Shown here piece by piece: positions 1 to 8,300 of a DNA stretch of 64,000 nt (position 1 is the stretch's first letter; each line of letters starts with the position of its first letter). The stretch spans positions 682,001 to 746,000 of the forward strand of contig NZ_CP089928.1 in NCBI RefSeq assembly GCF_021290385.1, in the 5' to 3' direction. The notes under the pieces were generated by a model. That model searched no databases and had not been told where the DNA came from. It saw nothing but the letters and a program-made list of their open reading frames with translations. The translations under genes were made by a program, and so were the position numbers. This DNA is from Microbulbifer sp. YPW16. Its GTDB lineage: Bacteria > Pseudomonadota > Gammaproteobacteria > Pseudomonadales > Cellvibrionaceae.

Positions 1-654
1 GATGCTGACGGAGAGCGAAGCGACCTTGCCGCCCACTACCATATCGCCGGAGCCCTTGATCTCGGCGCCAAAAGAGTCGCCGATAACACTGTCCAGGCGG
101 ATATCGCCAGAGCCCTTGATGGACGCCCTGGCCTCTACTGCGAGGACCGTACCCAGGGTCAGGTCGCCGGAGCCGGTAACCGCGGCCTGCAGGGATTCAG
201 CCGCCACCTTGTTGACCCTGAGCGAGCCGGATCCGGTCACCTCCAGGTCGAGGGTCTCGCTCTCCAGCAGTTCCGCCCGGGCATCGCCCGACCCGGTTAC
301 TTCCAGCGACTCGAGTCGTGGCAGCACCACCCGGTAATCGACCCCCTCACTGTCACTGACCGTGACCACACCGAAGAAGCGGCGGTGCTTGTCCCGGACC
401 GACAGTTCCAGGGTATCGCCCCGCACTTCGGCCACGGCCAGCTCGACGACTTCCTTCGACCCGGTGGCGATCACCTCGAAAGTGTCCCCCTGGACCACTT
501 CCAGCTGGGAGTTGCCCTTGAGCTCGATGCGGGTAAACCCGTCCAGCGGGAACTGTTTACTCACGTCCTCAGCATGGGAAGCCAGCGAGACGGCCAGCAG
601 CATTACCAGCGCCAGGCCCCCCAGCGGGCGTTTCAGGAAAGATTTTGCGGCCAT
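1..654 (-). CDS. Exported GIN-domain (DUF2807) protein, 3' end cut by window
   Basis: The frame is open from an ATG at 654 down to base 1, so the stop lies outside the window and at least 218 residues are coded. The product begins with a basic stretch and a hydrophobic segment ending near SHA, a typical Sec signal peptide. The body holds spaced GSGD/GSGS turns (VTGSGDA, VTGSGSL, VTGSGDL, IKGSGDI, IKGSGDM) about 18-20 residues apart. This pattern is typical of the DUF2807 'putative auto-transporter adhesin head GIN' domain, a right-handed beta-solenoid on the cell surface or in the periplasm. The role is unknown; family members are often found near stress or membrane genes. The assignment to the fold is firm; any adhesin function is only the family name. 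Confidence 0.8.
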   Translation of the reverse strand, partial: MAAKSFLKRPLGGLALVMLLAVSLASHAEDVSKQFPLDGFTRIELKGNSQLEVVQGDTFEVIATGSKEVVELAVAEVRGDTLELSVRDKHRRFFGVVTVSDSEGVDYRVVLPRLESLEVTGSGDARAELLESETLDLEVTGSGSLRVNKVAAESLQAAVTGSGDLTLGTVLAVEARASIKGSGDIRLDSVIGDSFGAEIKGSGDMVVGGKVASLSVSI

Positions 655-758
655 TTGATCCTCACAGATACTCAGTTGTCCCCTGTTACCCACTTATGAC
701 GCAGCAAACACGGGTTGTGGATGCAGCGCTGGCGAGATTTTTCACGCGAACAAGTGAC

Positions 759-1184
759 TCAGGAGTCTATCGCGGCTTCGGCGAAGCCCAGCTCGGTCAA
801 TGCACTGCGCACCTTCTTAGCTTCCGCTGCCAGTTCCCCAGCCTCGGCTGGCCGTTGCTTGGAGAAGTCAAAGTCGTCCAGGGCCTCAACCGGAACCAGG
901 TGGATATGGGTGTGGGGAACCTCCAGGCCCGCCACCATCACCCCCACCCGGCGGGGCTGGTACACCGACTTGAGGCCCTTGGCCACTCGCTGGGCCACGT
1001 GCATCAGGTGCGCGGACAGATCCTCGGGCACATCATCCCAGTGATTGATCTCCTCGACCGGGATGACCAGGCAATGGCCGGGCTTGATCGGGCTGATGGT
1101 CATAATGGCTACCGCCCGCTCATCGCGCCAGATGAAATGTCCCGGCAGGTCGCCATTGATAATCTGGGTAAAAATACTCGCCAT
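759..1184 (-). CDS. HIT family nucleotide-binding protein
   Basis: A 141-residue protein with the histidine triad HTHIHLV at residues 91-97, the nucleotide hydrolase/transferase signature of the HIT superfamily (Hint/HinT-like branch). The N-terminal part (SIFTQIINGDLP, then the KPGHCLVIP strand) matches the family, and length is normal. HIT proteins hydrolyse AMP-linked substrates such as adenosine phosphoramidates in the cytosol; the natural substrate here cannot be read from sequence. It lies downstream of a gap of about 100 bp from the GIN-domain gene on the same strand, so co-transcription is possible but unproven. Confidence 0.9.
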   Translation of the reverse strand: MASIFTQIINGDLPGHFIWRDERAVAIMTISPIKPGHCLVIPVEEINHWDDVPEDLSAHLMHVAQRVAKGLKSVYQPRRVGVMVAGLEVPHTHIHLVPVEALDDFDFSKQRPAEAGELAAEAKKVRSALTELGFAEAAIDS

Positions 1185-1566
1185 AAAACTCCCCTTGCCA
1201 CTTTATGAATACACGCACCACCGCAATGGTATGCGAATGGAACCGCCCTATCAGTCAGGCCTGACAGTCTACCAGCCTTATGGGATTACGCAGCTTGTTT
1301 ACTGCCCCTCTCGCTAGATGCGGGGCCAGGTGGTTCTGACTTGCCAGTTCGGCGCCTGGGTCCTTGCACAATTTTGTCATCCCGGTGCCGGCGCGGAACA
1401 CCCGAAGAACAAGATGACAATCTCGAGGCAGGCCGTTGGCAGCTCCGGGGCGTTCGCGTAGTCTCGCCGCATAAATTGGTTCCGCCGGGCAGGCATCACC
1501 CTGGGGACGGGTACCCGCGGGACAACCACAACAGCTATTCCACGACTTCCATACCGGGGGGAACCA
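1185..1566. other. Intergenic region without recognisable gene
   Basis: This 382-bp gap separates the divergent HIT gene and the globin-like gene. Open frames on both strands here are short, GC-driven and lack protein-like composition. No tRNA, strong terminator or repeat was seen. It presumably carries the promoters of both neighbours, but I could not pick out a convincing -35/-10 pair. Confidence 0.5.
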
Positions 1567-1926
1567 ATGAGCAATCTGCTGGACCAGATTGGAGGCACCG
1601 CTGTACTCCATCGCACCGTCACGGAATTCTACCAGGCACTCGGCCGCCACCTGTCCACCAATGACGCCCGTGATCATTGCAAGCAGCAGGCGCGCCAGGC
1701 CCAGTTTATCAGCAATGCCCTAGCCGGCAGTCCCGAGCCCGTTCGGTCGAGCCGCGCCCGCTTTCTCGCTCGCGGGCTCAACGGGCCACTGTTCGAGGCA
1801 CTGCTGGAATACCTGCAGCCGCGGCTGGTGGAACTCGGCATCCCGCATTCCGTCAGCAGCGACCTGGTGGAGGCAGCCGAGGGCCTCTACGACCACTGCG
1901 ACGCCCACTTGTCCCTGGCCTGCTGA
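1567..1926 (+). CDS. Truncated-hemoglobin-like protein lacking proximal histidine
   Basis: A 119-residue all-alpha protein starting at ATG after a GGGGGGAA Shine-Dalgarno. It has the group 1 truncated globin opening (LLDQIGG, residues 4-10), the TEFY motif with the B10-type tyrosine Y22, and a KQQARQAQF...ALAGSPEP segment that aligns by eye with the E helix and following loop of TrHbN. The position where TrHbN has the proximal heme histidine (in MKQVHQGRGI) is occupied by F66 in RARFLARGL. If the alignment holds, the protein cannot bind heme in the usual way. It may be a globin-fold sensor or adaptor rather than an oxygen or NO binder. Family assignment is by pattern and therefore moderate. 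Confidence 0.6.
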   Translation: MSNLLDQIGGTAVLHRTVTEFYQALGRHLSTNDARDHCKQQARQAQFISNALAGSPEPVRSSRARFLARGLNGPLFEALLEYLQPRLVELGIPHSVSSDLVEAAEGLYDHCDAHLSLAC

Positions 1927-2078
1927 CCCTCCCCCGACCTTCCCCCGGGCAGGCTATGGTTGCGACCGGCCCGGGCGGTCAATACAATACGCCCTTCAAA
2001 GCCTTATCTCTCCTTTTTGCATGGCTTCCGCATGCGGTAAGCGCTACTTCATTCACCCACCTTTCTCAGAGACTTTTC

Positions 2079-2543
2079 ATGAAGATTGCCAACCACTCCG
2101 TAGTGGAGATGCACTACACCCTGAAAGACGCCGACGGCACCGTTATCGACTCCTCCGAGGGCCGCGAGCCGCTCAAGTTCCTGCAGGGCGTGGGCAACAT
2201 CATCCCCGGACTGGAAAAAGAGATGCTGGACAAGGCTGCCGGCGACAAATTCACTGCCGTGATCCCGCCCGAAGAGGCCTACGGCCCGCAGAACCCGCAG
2301 CTGATCCAGACCCTGCCGCGCAGCGCATTTGGCGGTGTCGACAAGCTGGAAGTGGGCATGGCGTTCCGCGCCCAGAGCACCGAGGGCCAGCCGATCGAAG
2401 TCGAAATCATCGAAATCGACGGCGACAACGTCACCATCAATGGCAACCACCCGCTCGCCGGTGTGGAGCTGCACTTCGAGGTTGAAGTGGTTTCCGTACG
2501 CGAAGCCACTCCGGAAGAGATCGATCACGGCCACGTGCACTGA
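2079..2543 (+). CDS. slyD: FKBP-type peptidyl-prolyl isomerase, SlyD type
   Basis: A 154-residue protein. The ATG at 2079 is preferred because it begins the conserved MKIANHSVVEMHYTL strand; the frame is open further upstream, but that part looks non-coding and overlaps the preceding gene. It shows the SlyD layout: FKBP half, GNIIPGLEKEMLDKAAGDKF, inserted chaperone flap (residues about 65-130), then NHPLAGVELHFEVEVVSVREAT. SlyD proteins catalyse prolyl isomerisation, chaperone folding clients and can bind nickel through a histidine-rich tail. Here the tail is only EIDHGHVH, far shorter than in E. coli SlyD, so metal storage is likely weak. Confidence 0.9.
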   Translation: MKIANHSVVEMHYTLKDADGTVIDSSEGREPLKFLQGVGNIIPGLEKEMLDKAAGDKFTAVIPPEEAYGPQNPQLIQTLPRSAFGGVDKLEVGMAFRAQSTEGQPIEVEIIEIDGDNVTINGNHPLAGVELHFEVEVVSVREATPEEIDHGHVH

Positions 2544-2552
2544 TCCTTTTCC

Positions 2553-2572
2553 CGGCGGCCCCCGGGCCGCCG
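2553..2572. other. GC-rich hairpin after slyD
   Basis: A 9-bp perfect inverted repeat (CGGCGGCCC / GGGCCGCCG) with a 2-base loop lies about 10 bp after the slyD stop. There is no T-run, so it is not a classical intrinsic terminator; it may stabilise the transcript end. Confidence 0.35.
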
Positions 2573-2636
2573 AACTGCCTGCCTTCGTTTTTATTTCCCC
2601 TCCGACTACCATTGCCAGCTGACCCTGACACTACCG

Positions 2637-3086
2637 ATGGCCAGCACCTCTATGGCGACCAGCCTTCCCGATCGCATCATCCTTTTTGACAGCCTCTGCA
2701 ACCTGTGTAATGGCTGGGTGCACTTTGTGCTGGAGCGGGACCGCACAGGGTTATTCACCTTTTGCCGCGCCCAGTCCCCGGCCGGCCAGAAGCTACTTGA
2801 GGGGCTGGGCCTACCACTGGATGACTACGAATCCGTGGTTTACCTGGAGCGGGCCAACGGCCAGCACCGGCCCCACTTCAAGAGCGAGGCGGCCCTGCGG
2901 GTACTGGGTAAGCTACCGGGCGCAGCGCGGCACCTTCGTTTACTCCGCGCTTTGCCACTTGTGCTCCGGGACGCGGTATACGATATCATCGCGCGCAATC
3001 GCTACCGGCTGTTCGGGCGCCGGGATGACTGCCGGCTACCAGCCGCAGCGGAGCAACACCGTTTTCTGGGAACGATCGACGAATGA
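2637..3086 (+). CDS. DCC family (DUF393) thiol-disulfide oxidoreductase-like protein
   Basis: A 149-residue protein with the family hallmark DxxCxxC near the N-terminus: DSLCNLCNGWV, D18, C21, C24. The rest (TFCRAQSPAGQKLL, SEAALRVLGKLPG, RNRYRLFGRRDDCRLP) follows DUF393 closely. The usual glycine of DGxCxxC is serine here. The biochemical role is not established beyond a thioredoxin-like redox proposal. ATG at 2637 or the in-frame ATG five codons later could be the start. Its stop overlaps the tcdA start by 4 bp (ATGA), so the two are probably translated together. Confidence 0.85.
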   Translation: MASTSMATSLPDRIILFDSLCNLCNGWVHFVLERDRTGLFTFCRAQSPAGQKLLEGLGLPLDDYESVVYLERANGQHRPHFKSEAALRVLGKLPGAARHLRLLRALPLVLRDAVYDIIARNRYRLFGRRDDCRLPAAAEQHRFLGTIDE

Positions 3087-3889
3087 AACTGAGTGAGCAG
3101 TACCAGCAGAGATTTGGCGGGATCGCACGACTTTACGGGGACGCGGCATTGCCCGTGCTGCACAGTGCCCACTGCATTGTGATTGGTGTTGGCGGCGTCG
3201 GCAGCTGGACCGCAGAGGCCCTGGCCCGCTCAGGGGTGGGCACAATTACGCTGATCGACCTCGACGACGTTTGCATCACCAATACCAATCGCCAGAGCCA
3301 CGCCCTGCAAGACACCATCGGCCAGCAGAAGGTGGCAGTACTGGCCGAGCGCCTGCGCCAGGTCAACCCGGAAATCCACGTGCATGAAGAAGAAGATTTC
3401 ATTGCCCAGGACAACCTGGCAGAGCTGATTGACCCGGACGCCCGGCCTGTCGACGTGGTGATTGACGCAATCGACTCGGCGCGGGTGAAGGCAGCACTCA
3501 TCGCCTACTGCAAAGCGCGCAAGCTGCGTCTGGTGACCGTGGGTTCCGCCGGTGGCAAACTGGATCCGCGCCGAATCGAATGGGACGATTTGGGACGCAC
3601 AGTAAACGACCCGATGCTGGCCAAGGTGCGCCAGCACCTGTACCGATTCCACAACTTCCAGAAATCGCGCAAACGGGTGTTCGGCGTGGATGCCATTTAT
3701 TCCCCGGAGCAGATGGTCTACCCGCAACCCGATGGCCAGGTGTGCGCCCGCAAGAGTGCCATGCAGGACGGGGTGAAACTCGATTGCAGCGGCGGCTTTG
3801 GTGCTGCCACCATGGTGACCGGCACTTTTGGCTTCGTCGCCGCCTCGCGCGCTATCGAGCGCCTGCTGCAGAAGAAGCTCAGCCGCTGA
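3083..3889 (+). CDS. tcdA: tRNA threonylcarbamoyladenosine dehydratase
   Basis: A 268-residue E1-like ATP-dependent enzyme that cyclises t6A37 of ANN-decoding tRNAs to ct6A. It has the Rossmann nucleotide loop GVGGVGSW (35-42), acidic residues LIDLDD (58-62), the NTNRQ motif (67-71) that contacts ATP, and the C-terminal FGVDAIYSPEQ and GGFGAATMVTGTFGF segments of the TcdA/CsdL family. In E. coli the gene is csdL, next to csdA and csdE, which donate sulfur for TcdA function. Here the fused csdA-csdE gene is the next gene, on the opposite strand, and the two stops overlap by 11 bp (3879-3889). It is coupled to the upstream DCC gene by ATGA. Confidence 0.93.
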   Translation: MKLSEQYQQRFGGIARLYGDAALPVLHSAHCIVIGVGGVGSWTAEALARSGVGTITLIDLDDVCITNTNRQSHALQDTIGQQKVAVLAERLRQVNPEIHVHEEEDFIAQDNLAELIDPDARPVDVVIDAIDSARVKAALIAYCKARKLRLVTVGSAGGKLDPRRIEWDDLGRTVNDPMLAKVRQHLYRFHNFQKSRKRVFGVDAIYSPEQMVYPQPDGQVCARKSAMQDGVKLDCSGGFGAATMVTGTFGFVAASRAIERLLQKKLSR

Positions 3890-5534
3890 CCTGTGCGTGA
3901 ATCCGCTGCAGCAGCGCGTGAAAGCCGTTGCTGCGCGATTCACTCATGTGCCTGGCCAGGCCCAGCTCGGTAAACAGGCCGGACAGGTCCCGGCCGAGAA
4001 TCTCCCCGGCCTCGCGACCATTTACCTGTGACAATAGCAGGGCTGCCAGGCCCTTGACCACACGGCTGTCGCTGTCAAAGGCAAAATAGTGCCGGCCAGC
4101 CTCCTCCCGGTGGACCAGCCACGCATCCGCCTCACAGCCCCGCACCAGGTTTTCCGGCCGGCGGATCTCAGGCTTACCAGAGATCGACTTGCCCCAACGC
4201 AGCAGTTCACGGTAGCGATCCTGCCACGAGCGCTGTGCCGCGAGCCGCTCCAGTTGCAGGGCACCCAGCTCGTCGGCGCTCCACCGGGAACCGGCCCCTT
4301 CCACACTCACCAGCGACTGGTCCAGCTGCAGGTAGTCCGCGACCGCCAGCAGCAGTGCCTCGATCTCCGCAAACGTATTGTAGGCGGCCACCGAGGCCCG
4401 CACTGTAGGCCCGCTGCCCGCCGCCCGCAGCAGAGGCTGGGCACAGTGGGTGCCGACGCGCACAGCGATATCCCGCCCGTCCAGCCAGTGCATCAGGTCG
4501 GTGGCCTCGCCGGTTTCCGGTGCGAATGCCGTCACTCCCAGGTTGTGCTGCGGCTGGCTCAGCAGGCGCAGGCCGGGCAGCGCGGCGATCCCCTCGTGCA
4601 AGCGCGCCAGCAACGCCTGTTCGTGCGCGGCCATGCCCGGGCGGTCCTGCTGCCCGAGAAACTCAAGCGTTGCGCCCAGGGCGGCGATCCCGGCGAGGGA
4701 CGAAGTACCCGCCTCAAATCGGTGCGGCAAACCGGCGTAATCACTGTGATACAGGCCCACCCCGGTAATCATCTCCCCACCGCCCTGCCAGGGGGGCATT
4801 GCGGCCAGCCATTGCTCGCGCCCGTATATCAGGCCGATTCCGGTGGGACCGTAAAACTTGTGCGCGGAACAGACCAGGAAATCGCAGCCGATCGCCTGCA
4901 CGTCGAGCGGCTCGTGGGCTGCGAGCTGCGCGGCATCCACCACCCAGCGCAGGTCATATTCCCTCACTTGTTGGCGAATGCGGGTAAAGTCCGGCCGCAG
5001 GCCCAGGGCATTGGAGCCACCACTGAGCGAGACGATGCGGGTGCGCGGCCCCAGTACTTCGTGCAGCCGGTCAAACTGGGGCACTCCGGCGGTGTGCGGC
5101 ACATAGCGCAGGTTCAGCCCATGGCGCTCGGCAGCCATTTGCCACGGCACGATGTTGGCGTGATGCTCGATAGTGGACAGCACTATCTCGTCACCGCGCT
5201 GCAGGTCCTGGCAAAGACTGTAGGCCAGCAGGTTCAGGGCCTCGGTGGCGCCACGACAGAAAACCACTTCCCGCGGCGACGCCGCATTGAAAAAGCCTGC
5301 AGCCTGCGCCCGCACCCGCTCAACCATCTCGGTTGCCCGGCGGGCCAGCCGGTGACTGGAGCGATGGGTATTGGCATTACTGTGCCGGTAGAAGTCGCCC
5401 AGGGCCTCGATTACCACGTCCGGTTTCTGCGTGGTGGCAGCATTATCGAGATAGACCAGGTCGAGATTCTCCGGCTGTGCGAACAGCGGGAACTGGCTGC
5501 GGAAATGCTCCGGCGAAAACGTTGGCTGGCTCAT
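3879..5534 (-). CDS. Fused cysteine desulfurase CsdA/SufS plus SufE-type sulfur acceptor
   Basis: A 551-residue two-domain protein. Residues 1 to about 405 are a group II cysteine desulfurase: YLDNAATTQKP (28-38), the PLP Schiff-base lysine K226 in SAHKFYGPTG, D200/Q203 in VVDAAQ, and the catalytic cysteine C364 in RVGTHCAQP. After a short linker, residues about 415-551 form a SufE/CsdE domain with the acceptor cysteine C467 in NLVRGCEADAWL. Enzyme and acceptor therefore form one polypeptide, where E. coli has separate csdA and csdE. The neighbour tcdA (CsdL) completes that trio. The stop of the upstream tatD-like gene overlaps its start by 4 bp. The pathway is L-cysteine desulfuration with persulfide transfer to the acceptor and on to Fe-S assembly or the tRNA dehydratase. 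Confidence 0.92.
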   Translation of the reverse strand: MSQPTFSPEHFRSQFPLFAQPENLDLVYLDNAATTQKPDVVIEALGDFYRHSNANTHRSSHRLARRATEMVERVRAQAAGFFNAASPREVVFCRGATEALNLLAYSLCQDLQRGDEIVLSTIEHHANIVPWQMAAERHGLNLRYVPHTAGVPQFDRLHEVLGPRTRIVSLSGGSNALGLRPDFTRIRQQVREYDLRWVVDAAQLAAHEPLDVQAIGCDFLVCSAHKFYGPTGIGLIYGREQWLAAMPPWQGGGEMITGVGLYHSDYAGLPHRFEAGTSSLAGIAALGATLEFLGQQDRPGMAAHEQALLARLHEGIAALPGLRLLSQPQHNLGVTAFAPETGEATDLMHWLDGRDIAVRVGTHCAQPLLRAAGSGPTVRASVAAYNTFAEIEALLLAVADYLQLDQSLVSVEGAGSRWSADELGALQLERLAAQRSWQDRYRELLRWGKSISGKPEIRRPENLVRGCEADAWLVHREEAGRHYFAFDSDSRVVKGLAALLLSQVNGREAGEILGRDLSGLFTELGLARHMSESRSNGFHALLQRIHAQVSG

Positions 5535-6325
5535 AGGGAAAATAATTGCCTGGTATTGCGAAGTGCCTGTACCGCCACTTCTTCTACGGGGACTGCACGC
5601 AGGCTTGCCAGTTCGGCGGCAATGTCGGGCAGGAACTCGGGACTGTTGCGTTGGCCCTGGCGCCCGGACAGGGGCATATCCGGTGCATCGCTTTCCAGGA
5701 GCAGGGCTTCCAGGGGCACTGCGGCTACTGCCCTGCGGGTCTTGGCCGCACGGGGGTAGGTGATTGTGCCGCCGATGCCCAGGTAAAAACCCAGCTTCCA
5801 GTATTCTCGCGCGATTTCTTCACTGCCGCTGAACGCATGGATCACTCCCCCCCGCAACGGGCGGTACTCCTTTAACAGCGCGAGCACATCGGCATGGTAA
5901 CGATGCACATGGATGATCAGCGGCAGCTGCAGCTCACACGCTGCTCGCAAATGCACCCGGAAGATGTCGCGCTGCAACGCCAGCGGGGTATCGATGGCCC
6001 TGTCCAGTCCGCACTCCCCGATCGCCACACAGCGGCTGTTGCGCCCCCAGTGGAGCAGCTGGCCCAGCAGCCACTCCTGCAATTCCTCACCCGGCCCCGG
6101 GTGATCCGTCGCCAGCTCTTTCACCCACCAGGGGTGCACACCCACGGCACCATGCCACTCGGGCCGGCGCTGCAGCAGTTCGAACAGGGTGCGCCACTGC
6201 GCAATGCTGACCCCGGGAATGACCATCCCCTTGAGGCCAAGCTGGCAGCATCGCTGCCAGACCTCGGACCGGTCGAGCGCGAAATCGTCAAAATCGAAAT
6301 GGCAATGGCTGTCAATCAGTTCCAC
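5531..6325 (-). CDS. TatD family metal-dependent hydrolase
   Basis: A 264-residue TIM-barrel hydrolase. Metal ligands can be placed: H7 and H9 in DSHCHFD, the glutamate in AIGECGLD, HVHRYHADV, IHAFSGS, and the aspartate in LLESDAPDMP. These are the standard TatD DNase/amidohydrolase-like motifs and the length is normal. TatD homologues act as 3'-5' exonucleases in DNA or RNA repair, but the exact substrate is not readable. It precedes the csdA-csdE fusion with a 4-bp overlap, so the two form an operon. Confidence 0.88.
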   Translation of the reverse strand: MELIDSHCHFDFDDFALDRSEVWQRCCQLGLKGMVIPGVSIAQWRTLFELLQRRPEWHGAVGVHPWWVKELATDHPGPGEELQEWLLGQLLHWGRNSRCVAIGECGLDRAIDTPLALQRDIFRVHLRAACELQLPLIIHVHRYHADVLALLKEYRPLRGGVIHAFSGSEEIAREYWKLGFYLGIGGTITYPRAAKTRRAVAAVPLEALLLESDAPDMPLSGRQGQRNSPEFLPDIAAELASLRAVPVEEVAVQALRNTRQLFSL

Positions 6326-6460
6326 GGAGCGCCTGTCAATCCATCGGGTTACCGGGCAATTTTAACACGCAGCGGACAGCCCCGTTGCCGGGCTGCATAA
6401 CGGGCAGACTGACGGGCCCGCTGCCGTTACAATGTGCTGCCACCAAGCCGGAGACCCCCC

Positions 6461-7054
6461 TTGCCCGAAGCCCTTTTGCCATTGGCCCTGTTTGTCTTTA
6501 CCACCAGCATCACACCGGGCCCCAACAACCTGATGATCATGACCTCGGGCCTCAACCACGGTGTCGCGCGCTCATTGCCACACTTCCTGGGTATCTGCCT
6601 GGGCTTCCCGGCAATGATCATGGCCATCGGACTCGGCCTGGGCACGCTGTTTACGGAGTTCCCTTTCCTGCACCAGCTGATCCGCTGGGCGGGCATCGCC
6701 TACCTGCTGTACCTGGCCTGGGCTATTGGCACCACCCGCGAGGTGAGCAGTGCCGACCAGCGTCCCCCATTCACATTCCTGCAGGCAGCAGCATTCCAGT
6801 GGGTCAATCCCAAGGGCTGGGTAATGGCAGTGGGCGCGCTGGCGGCCTTCTCAATCCCCGGTGGCGAAGCGTGGCTCGACGCCAGCAGGGTGGCATTGGC
6901 TTTTATCCTCATCGGCGGCCCCTGCATCGTCACCTGGCTGCTGTTCGGGGTGGGCATGCAGCGCCTGCTGTCAAACAGCGATCACCTGCGCCGCTTCAAT
7001 ATCGCCATGGGCCTGCTGTTGGCAGCCAGCGTGATACCAATGGCATTTGAATAA
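6461..7054 (+). CDS. LysE/RhtB family amino acid exporter
   Basis: About 197 residues with six hydrophobic segments and the family signature TSITPGPNN close to the N-terminus, plus FQWVNPKGWVMA in the middle. These match LysE/RhtB efflux permeases of the inner membrane, which export amino acids or derivatives. I chose the TTG at 6461 because GGAG lies 8 bases upstream and the protein then begins MPEALLPLALFVF like its relatives. A GTG at 6434 in the same frame would add nine residues. The exported substrate cannot be told. Confidence 0.85.
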   Translation: MPEALLPLALFVFTTSITPGPNNLMIMTSGLNHGVARSLPHFLGICLGFPAMIMAIGLGLGTLFTEFPFLHQLIRWAGIAYLLYLAWAIGTTREVSSADQRPPFTFLQAAAFQWVNPKGWVMAVGALAAFSIPGGEAWLDASRVALAFILIGGPCIVTWLLFGVGMQRLLSNSDHLRRFNIAMGLLLAASVIPMAFE

Positions 7055-7209
7055 CAGGATGCCGGCGGGCACCAAATTCAACTTTTCCTTCCAGAACGGC
7101 CCTTGAAAAGCCCCAGACTCGCCTCAGGTTGAGTAGTGACGGCGGCGGTCGGCGTGATCTTCCGCCAGGCCGCGACAATGACAATTTCTGCAACTCAGTG
7201 GAGGTAGTC

Positions 7210-7755
7210 ATGGATATGAAGAAGCTCGCACCATGGAACTGGTTCAGGGACGAGGAAGCCTCTGAATCCGCCCACTTAGCCCAGGCCGGCAGGCCCGCCC
7301 TGGAGTTCCCGACGGTTGCACGCCTGCAGGACCGGCTGGACCGCATGTTCGAGGAACTGTTCCACCGGTCCTCGAACCCCGACGGGGCCGGTGCGGGGCC
7401 GGTCGAGAGCCTGTTGCTAAAACCCAATGTGGACATTGCGGCGACCGAAGACAGGTACCTGATCTCGGTCGAGGTGCCAGGCATCGATGAAAAAGATATC
7501 GAAGTCCGCCTCGCCGACAACACCCTGACGATTCGCGGGGAGAAACGCCGCGAGCATAGAAAGAGCGACGACACCAGTTTTTACCGGCTGGAACGCAGTT
7601 ACGGCGCTTTCCAGCGTGTGCTGTCGCTACCGGAGGACACCGACCGGGATGGCGTGGATGCCCAGTGCCGCAACGGTGTGCTTACCATTACCTTCCCGCG
7701 CAAGGCAGAGCCGCGGGACCAGGGCACCGTCATCGATATCCGCACAGCGGCCTGA
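7210..7755 (+). CDS. Hsp20/alpha-crystallin small heat shock protein
   Basis: A 181-residue protein starting at an ATG eight bases after GGAGG. The alpha-crystallin domain spans roughly residues 77-175: LLKPNVDIAATEDRYLI, the VEVPGIDEKDIEVRL strands, NTLTIRGEKR, YGAFQRVLSLPEDTD and the NGVLTITFPRK motif. The N-terminal 75 residues include an amphipathic DRLDRMFEELFH helix typical of the class. It is an ATP-independent holdase that oligomerises in the cytosol. The next gene, for a small exported protein, starts 77 bp later on the same strand with its own good ribosome site. Confidence 0.92.
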   Translation: MDMKKLAPWNWFRDEEASESAHLAQAGRPALEFPTVARLQDRLDRMFEELFHRSSNPDGAGAGPVESLLLKPNVDIAATEDRYLISVEVPGIDEKDIEVRLADNTLTIRGEKRREHRKSDDTSFYRLERSYGAFQRVLSLPEDTDRDGVDAQCRNGVLTITFPRKAEPRDQGTVIDIRTAA

Positions 7756-7832
7756 CGACAACTGATTCACGCACAGGGACGCCGCTCCCGAACAATAACC
7801 ACTATTTCCAGACTGACAGACGGAGGTAATCA

Positions 7833-8255
7833 ATGCGCAGCATGCGATTTATGATTCCAGTGCTGGCCGGGCTGGCAACCATCTCCATGCAGGTCGACGC
7901 CAGGACGCCGGAGGTCCTACAGGAGGACGGGGTTCGCTATGTGTCCGGCGGAATCGGTAAACAGGAACGACAGGCCCTGGATGCACTGGGCAACACCCTG
8001 GATGAGGAGTTCGATGCCCGGATCCACCTTAGCGCCAATTCCGGGCACTACCTGGGCAGCGCCCGGGTGGAAATCAGGGATTCAAGTGGGCGCACGGTAC
8101 TGGACACACAAACCGCGGGCCCGCAGCTGCTGGTGGACCTGCCTGCCGGCACTTACACCATCGAGGCCCGCAATGGTGATCGCCCCCAGGGGGCCCGCAT
8201 TGAGGTGGGGCAGAATGGTGGCATTGAGCCCGTTTACCTCACCTGGGCCATCTGA
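7833..8255 (+). CDS. Small exported protein, carboxypeptidase-regulatory-like fold
   Basis: A 140-residue protein with a signal peptide (FMIPVLAGLATISMQVDA, cleavage near DAR). The mature part has a beta-rich pattern: YVSGGIGKQERQAL, then IHLSANSGHYLGSARVEIRDSSGRTVLD and LLVDLPAGTYTIEAR. This resembles the Ig-like transthyretin or carboxypeptidase-regulatory domain. GGAGGTAAT lies just upstream of the ATG. Function is unknown; the position after hsp20 hints at an envelope stress role, which is inference. Confidence 0.75.
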   Translation: MRSMRFMIPVLAGLATISMQVDARTPEVLQEDGVRYVSGGIGKQERQALDALGNTLDEEFDARIHLSANSGHYLGSARVEIRDSSGRTVLDTQTAGPQLLVDLPAGTYTIEARNGDRPQGARIEVGQNGGIEPVYLTWAI

Positions 8256-8271
8256 TGCCCCCTGCCCGGGG

Positions 8272-8289
8272 GCCGGCCTGCTGGCCGGC
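8272..8289. other. Hairpin between convergent genes
   Basis: A 7-bp perfect stem (GCCGGCC / GGCCGGC) with a TGCT loop sits between the convergent stops at 8255 and 8301. It has no T-run on either side, so any terminator function would be weak. Confidence 0.35.
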
Positions 8290-8300
8290 GCCCGGCGGTC

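Noticed and set aside
4089-5759. Long plus-strand open frame opposite the cysteine desulfurase gene
   Set aside because: It is the antisense shadow of a GC-rich gene on the other strand, where all catalytic motifs are found.
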